Source: Anaerolineae bacterium
GTDB lineage: Bacteria; Chloroflexota; Anaerolineae; Aggregatilineales; Phototrophicaceae
Assembly (NCBI GenBank): GCA_019912965.1
Contig: JAIOHM010000080.1
Span: 1 to 64,000 of the forward strand
Reading direction: 5' to 3'
Length of the DNA stretch: 64,000 bases
Part shown: piece after piece, positions 34,202 through 42,755 of the stretch
Position numbering within the stretch: the stretch's first letter is position 1
How the letters are laid out: every line of letters begins with the position of its first letter
Translations under genes and position numbers: made by a program
Notes under the pieces: model-generated
What the model saw: only the letters and a program-made list of their open reading frames with translations
The model's database searches: none
What the model was told of the DNA's origin: nothing

Positions 34202-35818
34202 CTACAGTTTGAGGAAAGTATCGTATAAAACAGGTTTCGGCTTGTCGTTCTTATCGACCAAGCCGTAGCCGTTGTCCATGCCATCCGCCCAGGCATACCA
34301 GATCGCGCAGGCCACCTGACCGGAAGACTGCGCCTTGATAATGTTCATGAACCCGCTGGCATAACCTGCCACCTCGTTGGCAATGCCCAGATCACCCTGA
34401 CGATCCAGCACACCCCATTCCGTGAACCAGATGGGTTTGCCCGGCATCACCGCCGCATACTTGCGAATTTCCTCATCCAGCGGCCCCCAGTTGCTAAACT
34501 TATGACCAGAAACGCCACGCCCATAGGGGTGTGAAGCGATTCCATCCGGGCGTACATCCCCCGGCATAGCCGCCAGTGTCGCGCGGGCATAAGCGCCACC
34601 TGCATCCGGGCCGCCGACGTGTCCACCCGTGATGATGGGTGTTTTGCCATCCACACTACGGATCGCACGGATAGTTTGGGTGAGCATATTGGCGTAATCT
34701 TTAGCCGAAATCGGCACAGCAGCGCGGGCATTTTCCGGTCTGGTATCCTGCTCATTCCAGATTTGGTAAGCCGAAATCAACCCGGTGTTAGCAAACAATG
34801 CCGCCACCCGCTTGGCATAATCCGCATATTTGGGAATGAGGTCGTTCCAGCGTCCGCTATCCATCGATGGCCAATGATAACCCGCACCTTCGCCGTAAAG
34901 TTGATGCGTGAAGACCATCAGCACCTTCATCCCGGCTTTGGCAAAGGGTTCAATAAACGGCTTAACCCGATTAAAAGCCGCATTAATGTCGGTATTGCCA
35001 TAAGTGTTATTGTCAGGATTATAAGAAACATTGAACTTGACACGAATCCAACCAATGCCCTTTAGCCGTTCAGGGCTGGGTCGCCCAAGAGGATTGTACA
35101 TATCGAGATTCATTCCGGTCAGCCCGGTTGTAGGTGCGGGTGCGGGAATTGGGAACGGCCCGGTGTACGTTTTGAGGAACTGCCCGGCACTGTAACCGCT
35201 GACACCAAGTTGAGTGCGGACATTAATCCACTGATCTTTGACGCCAATTTTGGCGCGCGCACCCTCAGCCGCTTCAATCACTTCCAGCACATCAGTCGTG
35301 CCAACCTGTGCAATCGGGTTGCCATCTACAGGCCGTTCACGCACACGCAAACCATTCTGAGTCGGGGAGACGTATAATTTGGTGCTGGTCGAGGGCGAGG
35401 TGGTTGTAGTGGGTGACTCGGTCGCAGTATTCGGCGTAGTTGATCCCGCAGGCTGTGTCGGCTGAGGCTGCGAAGCGGGTGGTGACGCGGCGGGCAGCAT
35501 GGGTGTTGGGTCAATAACTTGCAGCACCATCAAACGGATGCTGTCCGGCCCAGCCGACTCGCCAATAGCAGCGCCGACAGCGACTTCCTGTCCAGCCTGA
35601 ACTTTCAGATTACGTAAGTTGCTGTAAATCACGGTATACAAGCCTGAAGATACCTGCACAGTATCACCAGTAGCAGCCACGACCTGTCCAGCAGCACCCG
35701 ATTTCACCTGTATTCCAGCAGCGGCGGCGATACTTAATACCCCGGTTGTGGTGCTGAACGGCGCGGTGATACGGCTGTTATCAACCGGCCATTGGAGAAT
35801 AAAACCTGAACCACCCAT
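34202..35818 (-). CDS. Second signal-less degenerate LytM, SH3b, glycosidase protein
   Basis: A 538-residue paralog of the gene at 29964. It lacks the first ~120 residues of that protein. Order: LytM-like barrel at 1-105 with all metal ligands lost (no HxGxD, YSNL in place of YxHL, and no HLH), a Thr/Ser/Pro linker (~110-150), an SH3b module (LRVRERPVDG), and a glycosidase with likely acid/base E356 (WNEQD) and nucleophile E467 (TEWGV). The two C-terminal halves share long near-identical blocks such as VYGEGAGYHWPSMD and LYGEGAGYHWPSMD. AAGGAGAG before the ATG confirms the start at MGGSGF, so there is no signal peptide. Substrate unknown. Confidence 0.82.
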   Translation of the reverse strand: MGGSGFILQWPVDNSRITAPFSTTTGVLSIAAAAGIQVKSGAAGQVVAATGDTVQVSSGLYTVIYSNLRNLKVQAGQEVAVGAAIGESAGPDSIRLMVLQVIDPTPMLPAASPPASQPQPTQPAGSTTPNTATESPTTTTSPSTSTKLYVSPTQNGLRVRERPVDGNPIAQVGTTDVLEVIEAAEGARAKIGVKDQWINVRTQLGVSGYSAGQFLKTYTGPFPIPAPAPTTGLTGMNLDMYNPLGRPSPERLKGIGWIRVKFNVSYNPDNNTYGNTDINAAFNRVKPFIEPFAKAGMKVLMVFTHQLYGEGAGYHWPSMDSGRWNDLIPKYADYAKRVAALFANTGLISAYQIWNEQDTRPENARAAVPISAKDYANMLTQTIRAIRSVDGKTPIITGGHVGGPDAGGAYARATLAAMPGDVRPDGIASHPYGRGVSGHKFSNWGPLDEEIRKYAAVMPGKPIWFTEWGVLDRQGDLGIANEVAGYASGFMNIIKAQSSGQVACAIWYAWADGMDNGYGLVDKNDKPKPVLYDTFLKL

Positions 35819-35889
35819 ATAGACTCTCCTTAAATAAGTTGGCTATTTAGGGGTGACAGTTGCAATGTCACCAACCAGAGAACTGCGAA

Positions 35890-36381
35890 TTATTTTGACT
35901 TCAGGCGATCTTTAAAAACATCAATTTGGGCGCTGTGTTCGCGTTTATGCCCATAAAATCCATAGACGATAAAATCATCCAATGCATACTCAGCCCCATA
36001 CCACGGGATTGTGCCCACCTTTGACCAAACTTCCGCTGGAACACCCGGAATAACCTTCTCTGCCAGATGGCTGTATATCGCGTTGTATTCTGCCAGCACT
36101 GCCTCGGGTGTATGGGTCTTGCGAGCTTCAACCTGAGCATCGTTAAACCCTTCAACACCAATTTGCCCCATTTGCGTCATACATGGCATATCAATCTTTT
36201 GTCCGGCAAAAGGGGCAAGAACTTCTTCCAGCCAGTGTTCATAACTCGCCAGATGAGCCATGATATCCTTCACCGACCAATATCCACAAACCCCACTCGT
36301 CAGCCATTCCGAGGTGGGTAAACCATCCAGCGTTTTCAAAACGGTGAAATGCCCATATTTCAACACATCCGCAGGGTTCAT
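35890..36381 (-). CDS. DinB/DfsB-like four-helix metal-binding protein
   Basis: A 163-residue protein of the DinB/YfiT superfamily. The metal-binding histidines appear as SVKDIMAHLASYEHW (first two) and GHKREHSAQ (last), spread on helices 2 and 4. Members act as thiol-dependent transferases or isomerases for bacillithiol or mycothiol, or are uncharacterised. A nearly perfect Shine-Dalgarno (AAGGAGGA) precedes the ATG. It is divergent from the kinase gene. Confidence 0.82.
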   Translation of the reverse strand: MNPADVLKYGHFTVLKTLDGLPTSEWLTSGVCGYWSVKDIMAHLASYEHWLEEVLAPFAGQKIDMPCMTQMGQIGVEGFNDAQVEARKTHTPEAVLAEYNAIYSHLAEKVIPGVPAEVWSKVGTIPWYGAEYALDDFIVYGFYGHKREHSAQIDVFKDRLKSK

Positions 36382-36478
36382 AATTCTTCCTCCTTAAATT
36401 TATAGCATTTTCAAAAATTTGCCTATAAAGTGCTTTACAACAACTATACCCCCAAAATAGACATCGGGATAAACTGGT

Positions 36479-36508
36479 TTGTTTTACCGCGCGCCTATGC
36501 CGTATAAT
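36479..36508 (+). promoter_or_regulatory. Candidate promoter of the kinase operon
   Basis: TTGTTT, an 18-base spacer, then TATAAT (36503-36508). It lies 50 bases before the kinase start. The -10 context ATGCCGTATAAT recurs before 11071. Confidence 0.5.
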
Positions 36509-36558
36509 CACAACGTAAGTGCGCCAGCAATTCGGCACTACCGGGCAGCGAGGATTCC

Positions 36559-38694
36559 ATGACGGATGATTTAATCGGCAAGAGCATCGGCGGCTACGAA
36601 ATCCTGGATGTGGTCGGCAGGGGCGGCATGGCAACAGTCTACCGCGCTCAGCAGGTTTCCATGAACCGGGTTGTAGCAGTTAAAGTGCTGCCGGAGAAAT
36701 ACATCAACGATGATACTTATATCCAGCGATTCAATCAGGAAGTTGCGATTGTCGCCAAACTTGAACACCGCAATATTGTGCCTGTTCATGATTATGGCGA
36801 ACAAAATGGGCAGCCCTATATTGTTATGCGTTACATGTCCGGCGGTTCGGCAGATGATCTGCTGAACAATGGCCCGCTGGAAATTGAAACCATTGTCAGC
36901 ATTGTCGAGCAGGTTGCGCCTGCGTTGGATTATGCCCATACCAAACATGTCCTGCACCGCGATTTGAAGCCCAGCAATGTCCTGTTGGATGATGATGATG
37001 GCGCTTATTTGACCGATTTCGGCATCGCGCGGGTATTGGGCGAACAGGGAAATAAAGGCATCACAACGCAGGGTGTCGTTGGTACACCCAGCTACATGAG
37101 TCCTGAACAAGCACAGGGAATGCCGCTGGATAATCGCAGCGATATTTATGCGCTCGGTGTAATGCTGTTTGAACTGGCGACAGGCCGCCGCCCCTTCGAA
37201 AGCGATACACCCTACAGTATCGCGGTCATGCAAGTGACCACCCCCCCACCTTCACCGCGCACCTATAATCCACAATTATCGTTTGCGCTCGAAGAAGTCA
37301 TTTTTAAAGCCCTCCGCAAAAAGCGTGAGGAACGCTTTCCAAATGCCGTTGCGCTGGCGGAAGCACTAAAACGGGCGGTCAACAAACCTGTAGCCAGCAT
37401 CCACGATACCCAACCGGGGATGCAGCGCCCCAATAACCCCGCACCTCAATCACAGCAACCTGTACATGTGATGCCGCCCGCACCACCTATACAGCAAATT
37501 CCGGTTTATACACCAACGCCCAGCCAGCCGATGACCAGCGGCTACATGCCGCGACGCCGTAAAGCGCGAACCTCCAATAATGTATGGATGAGCGCTGCAT
37601 TGGGCGGAATGCTCGGCTGTGGTTTGCTGGCAGTGTTGGTGATTGTCGTGATACTGGCAATCAGCAGCATCAACACTGCACCGCCCGCTTCCCCGGCTCC
37701 AACGGCTGAAGATGGCTCGGCTGGCGAAGGCGCGCTGCTGCCGCTGGATTCAACCAGTGAGGCCGCCCGCGCATCGCTGGTTCCACCTGATATTCAAGGG
37801 ACGCCGGGACTCGCACCAGTGGGTGTTCGCGAAACACCGACGTTGAGCGCTGCGCTGCGAGGTTCAGGTAATCAACTGATCTATTTCACTGAACGGAACG
37901 ATAACTACGATCTGTATAAACTTGATTTGGAAAGCGGATTGGAAGTTCGCCTGACGTTCGACCCCGGTGCGGATTCCTATCCGAGCGTTTCGCCGGATGG
38001 TCGCTTTATCGCTTTCCAGTCTAACCGGGATGGCGATTTCGACATCTTCGTGATGGACATCGAAGGTGAGAATCTGCGGCAGCTAACCGATAACACTGTA
38101 CTTGACCGCATCCCCTCGTGGAGTCCCGATGGCTCAAAGATCGTTTTTTCGTCGGACACCCGCAATGACAGCACCTTTGATCTGTATGAAATTCGCCCGG
38201 ATGGCAGCGGACTCAATCCGGTATTCAGCAATGGTCAGCGCAACAGCCATCCCCGCTTCAGCCCGGATTCCCGCTACATCATATTCACAACAGGCGACGC
38301 CCAGGATGGTGGCACTTGGGAAATTGGACGACTGGATACCCAAACTGACGAATTCATCCGCCTGACCAGCAATGGAGTGAAAGACTGGTCGCCATCTTTC
38401 AGCCCGGATGGCAGTGCCATCATTTACCTGACGGGCGAAAATGGCAGCGCAACAGCCTTTGGAGATTCAGCTATCGGGATGATTGCCACAGATGGCAATA
38501 CACAGCGCATCCTCTATGATGGCACCAGCTACGAATGGGGAGTAAGTTACAGCCCGGATGGCAGCCTGATCGCTTTCACCGCGTTTTCTGTCCAGACCGC
38601 GCGCGAAGAAATTTTCCTGATGCGTGCCGATGGTACAGAAGTTCAACAGGTAACATTCGATGGTGGGCAAGCCGCCTCATGGGTGCCGGGATAA
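36559..38694 (+). CDS. Membrane Ser/Thr protein kinase with extracellular PD40 (TolB-like) propeller
   Basis: A 711-residue PknB-type kinase. The N-terminal kinase (residues 10-270) is intact: GRGGMATVY loop, K42 in VAVKVL, catalytic D135 in HRDLKPSN, DFG at 153-155, GTPSYMSPEQ. A Pro-rich linker (~285-335) leads to one membrane helix at 345-370. The outside part (~420-711) contains about six PD40 repeats (YPSVSPDGRFIAFQSNRDG, RIPSWSPDGSKIVFSS, HPRFSPDSRYIIF and so on), unlike the PASTA modules of wall-sensing kinases. So the propeller is the likely sensor. GCGAGGA precedes the ATG. The GntR gene begins 6 bases after the stop. Confidence 0.93.
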   Translation: MTDDLIGKSIGGYEILDVVGRGGMATVYRAQQVSMNRVVAVKVLPEKYINDDTYIQRFNQEVAIVAKLEHRNIVPVHDYGEQNGQPYIVMRYMSGGSADDLLNNGPLEIETIVSIVEQVAPALDYAHTKHVLHRDLKPSNVLLDDDDGAYLTDFGIARVLGEQGNKGITTQGVVGTPSYMSPEQAQGMPLDNRSDIYALGVMLFELATGRRPFESDTPYSIAVMQVTTPPPSPRTYNPQLSFALEEVIFKALRKKREERFPNAVALAEALKRAVNKPVASIHDTQPGMQRPNNPAPQSQQPVHVMPPAPPIQQIPVYTPTPSQPMTSGYMPRRRKARTSNNVWMSAALGGMLGCGLLAVLVIVVILAISSINTAPPASPAPTAEDGSAGEGALLPLDSTSEAARASLVPPDIQGTPGLAPVGVRETPTLSAALRGSGNQLIYFTERNDNYDLYKLDLESGLEVRLTFDPGADSYPSVSPDGRFIAFQSNRDGDFDIFVMDIEGENLRQLTDNTVLDRIPSWSPDGSKIVFSSDTRNDSTFDLYEIRPDGSGLNPVFSNGQRNSHPRFSPDSRYIIFTTGDAQDGGTWEIGRLDTQTDEFIRLTSNGVKDWSPSFSPDGSAIIYLTGENGSATAFGDSAIGMIATDGNTQRILYDGTSYEWGVSYSPDGSLIAFTAFSVQTAREEIFLMRADGTEVQQVTFDGGQAASWVPG

Positions 38695-38700
38695 CCCGCT

Positions 38701-39354
38701 GTGGTCGCTTCAGCAACCCGTGCTGAAACAGTGGCCGACCGCATCCGGCAGGCCATCCGCGCCGGGGCTTATGTGAGTGGTGAACGCTTGGTGGAACTGA
38801 CTCTTGCGCGTCAGATGCACGTCAGCCAGAACACCATCCGCGATGCGCTGCGGTTGTTAGAGGCTGAGGGCTGGGTGGTTAAACATGCACGGCACGGAGT
38901 CTATGTGCGAACTTTCACCCATGCTGAAGCCGATGAACTTTACAGTCTGCGAACCGCTCTGGAAACTGTCGCGTTACGCTGGGTGATCGATGCTGCCACA
39001 AAAAAAGATGCCGCCAATTTGCGCCGCATCCTCCAGAATGGTCGCAAAGACGCACTGGCGGGCGATTTGAACACTGCTATCGAAGCAGTAATGGAATTTC
39101 ACAGCGCAATTGTGGCGATCAGCGGTCGGTCACAAACCATCGAAATGCTCCATCGGTTGCACAATCAGGTCTATTTGCTGGAATTGACGCGGGAAATGCA
39201 CACACCGCGCAGCTTACGGGCACATGAGGCACGACTGCTGCTGCATGAAAAATTGGTGGCATTCATCGAGTCGCAAGATGCTGACGGGGCGGTGGATTTA
39301 CTGCATTACCTGATTCAGGCTGACCGCGACTCGTTGCTCCCGACACTGGATTGA
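38701..39354 (+). CDS. GntR-family transcriptional regulator (FCD/FadR type)
   Basis: A 217-residue regulator. The N-terminal winged helix (residues 10-75: SGERLVELTLARQMHVSQNT, then IRDALRLLEAEGWVV) binds DNA. The C-terminal all-helical FCD domain (from ~80: EADELYSLRTALETVALRW) has acidic and histidine residues that usually hold a metal and an organic-acid ligand (EFH, HEARLLLHEKL). The start is GTG. It is 6 bases after the kinase, so kinase and regulator are probably translated together. Phosphorylation of the regulator by the kinase is a guess, not shown. Confidence 0.92.
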   Translation: MVASATRAETVADRIRQAIRAGAYVSGERLVELTLARQMHVSQNTIRDALRLLEAEGWVVKHARHGVYVRTFTHAEADELYSLRTALETVALRWVIDAATKKDAANLRRILQNGRKDALAGDLNTAIEAVMEFHSAIVAISGRSQTIEMLHRLHNQVYLLELTREMHTPRSLRAHEARLLLHEKLVAFIESQDADGAVDLLHYLIQADRDSLLPTLD

Positions 39355-39419
39355 TGCAACCCTTGTATCCTGTTTTGCGTATTCGCTATACCACCATCAT
39401 CACAAAGGGTTAATGCCGC

Positions 39420-40202
39420 ATGACCAATCAGGTTCCAGACAGTCTTCCTGAGCAACTACCTTCACCGCCAGCACCCCAAACAGCGATCACAGAAACCAAT
39501 GTCGAAAGCGGAACAGGGCGGCGTGGATGTTCTGGATGTGCGTGGTTACTGGCGGGAGGGCTGGGCTGTTTGGCATTGCTGCTCATTCCCATCGTCATTT
39601 TGATGCTGGCAGGCACGATTACCATTAATGGCCTCATCAGCAATGTGCGCGATATCTTCAATCCGCCTGTGGTTATCACTGCTTCAGTGGTATTGGAACG
39701 CATTCAAGGCATGTCACAGTTGACATCCGTGCGCTACAACTATTCCAGCGTCGTGACCAGCGAACGCGAAATGCCCGAATTGCTGCAATTGCTTTACGGC
39801 AACAAACAGGTCATGATCGCGGTCGGGCATGTCAATGCCGGGATTGACCTGAGCCAATTGACGGCCTTGAATATCGCCATTGATGGCAGCACCTTGATTG
39901 TGCAGTTGCCCGCGCCCGCCCTGCAAGACTGCTTCCTGAACGATCAGGAATCTTATATCATGTCGCAGGAAACCGGGATTTTTGCTGAGGAACTCCCCAA
40001 TCTGACCACCGACGCCCGACGTTATGCCCTCGAACAATTCCGCGATAACGCAATCGCTGAAGGCATTCTGAATGAAGCCAATCTCCGGGCACAAACCATC
40101 ATCAGTGATTTACTCAAAGCCACAGAAGGCGATAGGGTTGTGCAGGTGCTTATTACCCAACCCGATCCCAACACACCCTTGCCCGAAACCTGCGAGGGAT
40201 GA
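39420..40202 (+). CDS. Membrane-anchored DUF4230 protein
   Basis: A 260-residue protein. The N-terminal 40 residues are proline-rich, followed by a Cys/Gly-rich turn (GCSGCAWLLAGGLGCLALL) and a membrane helix at about 50-70. The remainder resembles DUF4230: AVGHVNAGIDLSQL, STLIVQLPAPAL, and the long amphipathic helix near LTTDARRYALEQFRDNA. The function of the family is not known; it occurs in many phyla near wall and secretion genes. It follows the GntR gene by 65 bases and might share its transcript. Confidence 0.75.
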   Translation: MTNQVPDSLPEQLPSPPAPQTAITETNVESGTGRRGCSGCAWLLAGGLGCLALLLIPIVILMLAGTITINGLISNVRDIFNPPVVITASVVLERIQGMSQLTSVRYNYSSVVTSEREMPELLQLLYGNKQVMIAVGHVNAGIDLSQLTALNIAIDGSTLIVQLPAPALQDCFLNDQESYIMSQETGIFAEELPNLTTDARRYALEQFRDNAIAEGILNEANLRAQTIISDLLKATEGDRVVQVLITQPDPNTPLPETCEG

Positions 40203-40313
40203 GGCGTTAAGGAAGAATTTCAGCCTCACACCATGACAGATGTCGCCTGTGCCATAGAACGAACCCCACTACACTGAAAGTAAGTGATTTGGTGAGAGTG
40301 TAGGAGGTGTTCA

Positions 40314-40487
40314 ATGCTCCGCAAACTCGAACAATTTGGACTTCTGGTGATTGTCGCTGGGGGTGTGGTCGTCTTTGCCCTTGCACTGGCAAATAATCCA
40401 GCACTGTTGGATTGGGTGCTGCCCGTGATCGTCGGAATTGGAGTTGTGCTGTGGATGTTCTTCGATAAACCGCAGCGTCAACAGTAG
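40314..40487 (+). CDS. 57-aa two-helix membrane protein
   Basis: A short reading frame with a near-perfect Shine-Dalgarno (TAGGAGGTG, five bases before the ATG) and a strong terminator just after it. The protein begins MLRKLEQFG and is strongly hydrophobic: helix 1 is LLVIVAGGVVVFALAL, then NNPALLDW, and helix 2 is VLPVIVGIGVVLWMFF, ending DKPQRQQ. A positive N-terminus and a basic C-terminus suggest both ends face the cytoplasm. No family is recognised. It is on the strand of the kinase-GntR-DUF4230 genes, 112 bases after the last. Confidence 0.75.
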   Translation: MLRKLEQFGLLVIVAGGVVVFALALANNPALLDWVLPVIVGIGVVLWMFFDKPQRQQ

Positions 40488-40493
40488 ATTAAC

Positions 40494-40525
40494 GCAGACT
40501 GCCAACAACTAGCAGTCTGCATTTT
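40494..40525 (+). terminator. Terminator after the 57-aa gene
   Basis: GCAGACTGC and GCAGTCTGC form a perfect 9-bp stem with a 9-base loop, followed by ATTTTG. Confidence 0.75.
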
Positions 40526-40536
40526 GCAGTACAAAC

Positions 40537-41052
40537 TCACGCCCGCAGTTTGGATGTATGCCGCTTTTTAACGAAGCTCTGCGCCAGATACAGAGCGCTG
40601 ATTGAGGTGGCATCCTGAAGGCGTCCATTAGCAATGAGACGCTCAAAGTTCGCCAACGGCACACGCCCCATGCGGATATGATGGGCTTCATCACCTTGCA
40701 ATTTGCTGCGATGCAAATGCCGCGCAAGGTAAACATAGGTGCGCCGGGTATTGTAACGCGCATCCATCAACAGTTCACCCAAAAAATACATCCGTGCTGC
40801 CCGATAACCAATTTCTTCCTGCAATTCACGGTTGGCAGCTTCAGCCGGGTCTTCCCCTTCTGAAACTTCCCCACCCGGCAGCACCAGCACTTCTCTGCCA
40901 AAGGCGGCGGAAGGTTCACCGATTAAAATCACCTCGTTGCGCGGCGTCAGCGTCACAATTAAAACATTACTGCTGGCGACCAGATACGCAACACCTTCCT
41001 TATCCTCAGCCAATGTGAAGTAACGGTGGTCAAAAATCACGCGGTCAGCCAT
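40537..41052 (-). CDS. NUDIX hydrolase
   Basis: A 171-residue NUDIX pyrophosphohydrolase. The Nudix box G-x5-E-x7-RE-x2-EE-x-G can be read in GGEVSEGEDPAEAANRELQE followed by EIG, with all metal-binding glutamates present. The N-terminal DHRYFTLAEDKEGVAYLV beta sheet and the ARYNTRRTYVYLARHL strand resemble ADP-ribose pyrophosphatases. Likely substrates are ADP-ribose or similar nucleoside diphosphate derivatives. It is transcribed alone from the candidate promoter upstream. Confidence 0.92.
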   Translation of the reverse strand: MADRVIFDHRYFTLAEDKEGVAYLVASSNVLIVTLTPRNEVILIGEPSAAFGREVLVLPGGEVSEGEDPAEAANRELQEEIGYRAARMYFLGELLMDARYNTRRTYVYLARHLHRSKLQGDEAHHIRMGRVPLANFERLIANGRLQDATSISALYLAQSFVKKRHTSKLRA

Positions 41053-41107
41053 CCGCGCCCCCTTAAATATTCAGATGTTTGAAAAAACAAACGGATGATA
41101 GGCGTAT

Positions 41108-41135
41108 TGTATAGTTGAAACAGCCCATAATGCAA
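41108..41135 (-). promoter_or_regulatory. Candidate promoter of the NUDIX gene
   Basis: On the minus strand TTGCAT, a 16-base spacer, then TATACA (or TACAAT two bases later). It lies 55 bases before the start codon. Confidence 0.4.
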
Positions 41136-41192
41136 CAGACTATAAAAAACTTTCTACAGTTTGGTCGGTTAGCTGCAAACTTAAAGTGGATT

Positions 41193-42677
41193 TCAGTATG
41201 CGCCGTGCCGCAGTAGGACGCGGGGAACGGTTTTCATCAGGATTTCGGCATCCAACTGCACCGACCAATTTTCGATGTAGTAGATGTCCAGCAGGCACAT
41301 TTCATCAAACGGAACTTCGCTGCGTCCGTTGACCTGCCACAATCCGGTCATTCCCGGCAATATTTGCAGTCGCTGCATATGCCAGGGTTGATAAAGTTCA
41401 ACTTCATCTGGCGTCGGCGGGCGTGGGCCAACCAAACTCATCTGACCACGCAGCACATTCACCAGATTTGGCAGTTCATCCAGACTGGTCGCACGGATGA
41501 TGCGTCCCACACGGGTAATGCGCGGATCATTTTTGAGCTTTGGATGGCGGGGGTCTTCGCCGGATTCTTCGACCAATTTGGCGCGAAGATCGTGAGCATT
41601 GGGAATCATGCTGCGGAATTTGAAGATATTGAACGGTTTCCCATTCAGCCCAATGCGGCGCTGAGCATATAGAATCGAACCACCATCTTCCAACCGGATA
41701 GCCAGTGCGATCAACCCGCCCAGCAGCAGCAGCAGCGGCGAAGCCAGCACAATCAACGCCACATCAATCACACGTTTGACCAGACGGTTGCGCCCCTGAA
41801 ATATGACATCACCGGAAACACCCAGCAGCGGAATACCATCCAGATTTTCGACCTGTACCTGCCGCATATTCAACTGGAACACATCCGGCACAACCCGCAC
41901 TTCCACCCCGGCACGGCGTCCCACCTGCACCAATTCCAGAATGCGGTCATGCTGATTCCAGGGCAGTGTAATCACCACGAGATCAACAAACTGGTTGCGG
42001 ATAGTTTTACCGAGATTTTTGAGGCCACCCAAACCCTTCACGCGTCCTAAATCTACATTCGCGCGTTCCGGGTCGTCGTCCACATAACCAACGGGTTGAT
42101 AGCCGAGTTCCTTACGGGCGATCATTGTCCGCAGCACCGCCATACCTACATCACCCGCGCCGATGACCAGCACCCGCTGAACACCAATGCCTTTGTTACG
42201 CAAATAAGCCTGAGCAATGCGGCGTGCAGCTCGCGTCAGGGAAAGCAATGCAACAGTTATGACTGCCGCATAAACCAGCATCAAACGACTGAATACCAGC
42301 GGTTGGAACAGGAAGAACAACCCCAGCACAATCACTGTAGCATTAGCGACACCATTGCCAACTGCATACACTTCTTCAAGCCATGAGTGTCCACGATTGC
42401 TCTTATACAAGCCGCTGGCACGATAATTCAGCACCAGCAGTCCGGCAAATACGGCTGTATATGGCAAATAGGGAAGGAATGGCGCACGGTTCGGGTCAAA
42501 CACTGGACGGATGAGTTGCAGTTCGTAGCGGGCATAGTAGGCCAGCGCAAACGCCACAAACACCAGCATGATGTCGAGTGTTATGTGAAAACCCCTCGGC
42601 ATATAAAAAGATTTCCGTGTGGGAACGGGACTGAGTTTTGTGCTGCTCATCATTGGTTCACTGTTCGGATCGTGCAT
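41193..42677 (-). CDS. Undecaprenyl-phosphate sugar-1-phosphate transferase (WbaP/WcaJ-like)
   Basis: A 494-residue membrane enzyme that starts exopolysaccharide or glycan repeat-unit assembly by moving a sugar-1-phosphate to undecaprenyl phosphate. The N-terminal half has four or five TM helices and a Rossmann-like CoA-binding domain (VLVIGAGDVGMAVLRTM). The C-terminal catalytic domain begins with the reentrant helix (RVIDVALIVLASPLLLLLG) and has FKFRSM, TSLDELPNLVNVLRGQMSLV, GPRP and GMTGLWQVNGRS. All expected residues are in place. It lies 78 bases after the GT4 gene on the same strand. Confidence 0.95.
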   Translation of the reverse strand: MHDPNSEPMMSSTKLSPVPTRKSFYMPRGFHITLDIMLVFVAFALAYYARYELQLIRPVFDPNRAPFLPYLPYTAVFAGLLVLNYRASGLYKSNRGHSWLEEVYAVGNGVANATVIVLGLFFLFQPLVFSRLMLVYAAVITVALLSLTRAARRIAQAYLRNKGIGVQRVLVIGAGDVGMAVLRTMIARKELGYQPVGYVDDDPERANVDLGRVKGLGGLKNLGKTIRNQFVDLVVITLPWNQHDRILELVQVGRRAGVEVRVVPDVFQLNMRQVQVENLDGIPLLGVSGDVIFQGRNRLVKRVIDVALIVLASPLLLLLGGLIALAIRLEDGGSILYAQRRIGLNGKPFNIFKFRSMIPNAHDLRAKLVEESGEDPRHPKLKNDPRITRVGRIIRATSLDELPNLVNVLRGQMSLVGPRPPTPDEVELYQPWHMQRLQILPGMTGLWQVNGRSEVPFDEMCLLDIYYIENWSVQLDAEILMKTVPRVLLRHGAY

Positions 42678-42755
42678 GGCGTTAATCCAAACAATTTATC
42701 GCTCTCATGGATTGTTACACAGGGCAAAACCGGTTTTGCCCGGAATTTTTAGGAA

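Noticed and set aside
36571..37233. Frame opposite the kinase domain
   Set aside because: Antisense shadow of a gene with a complete kinase motif set.
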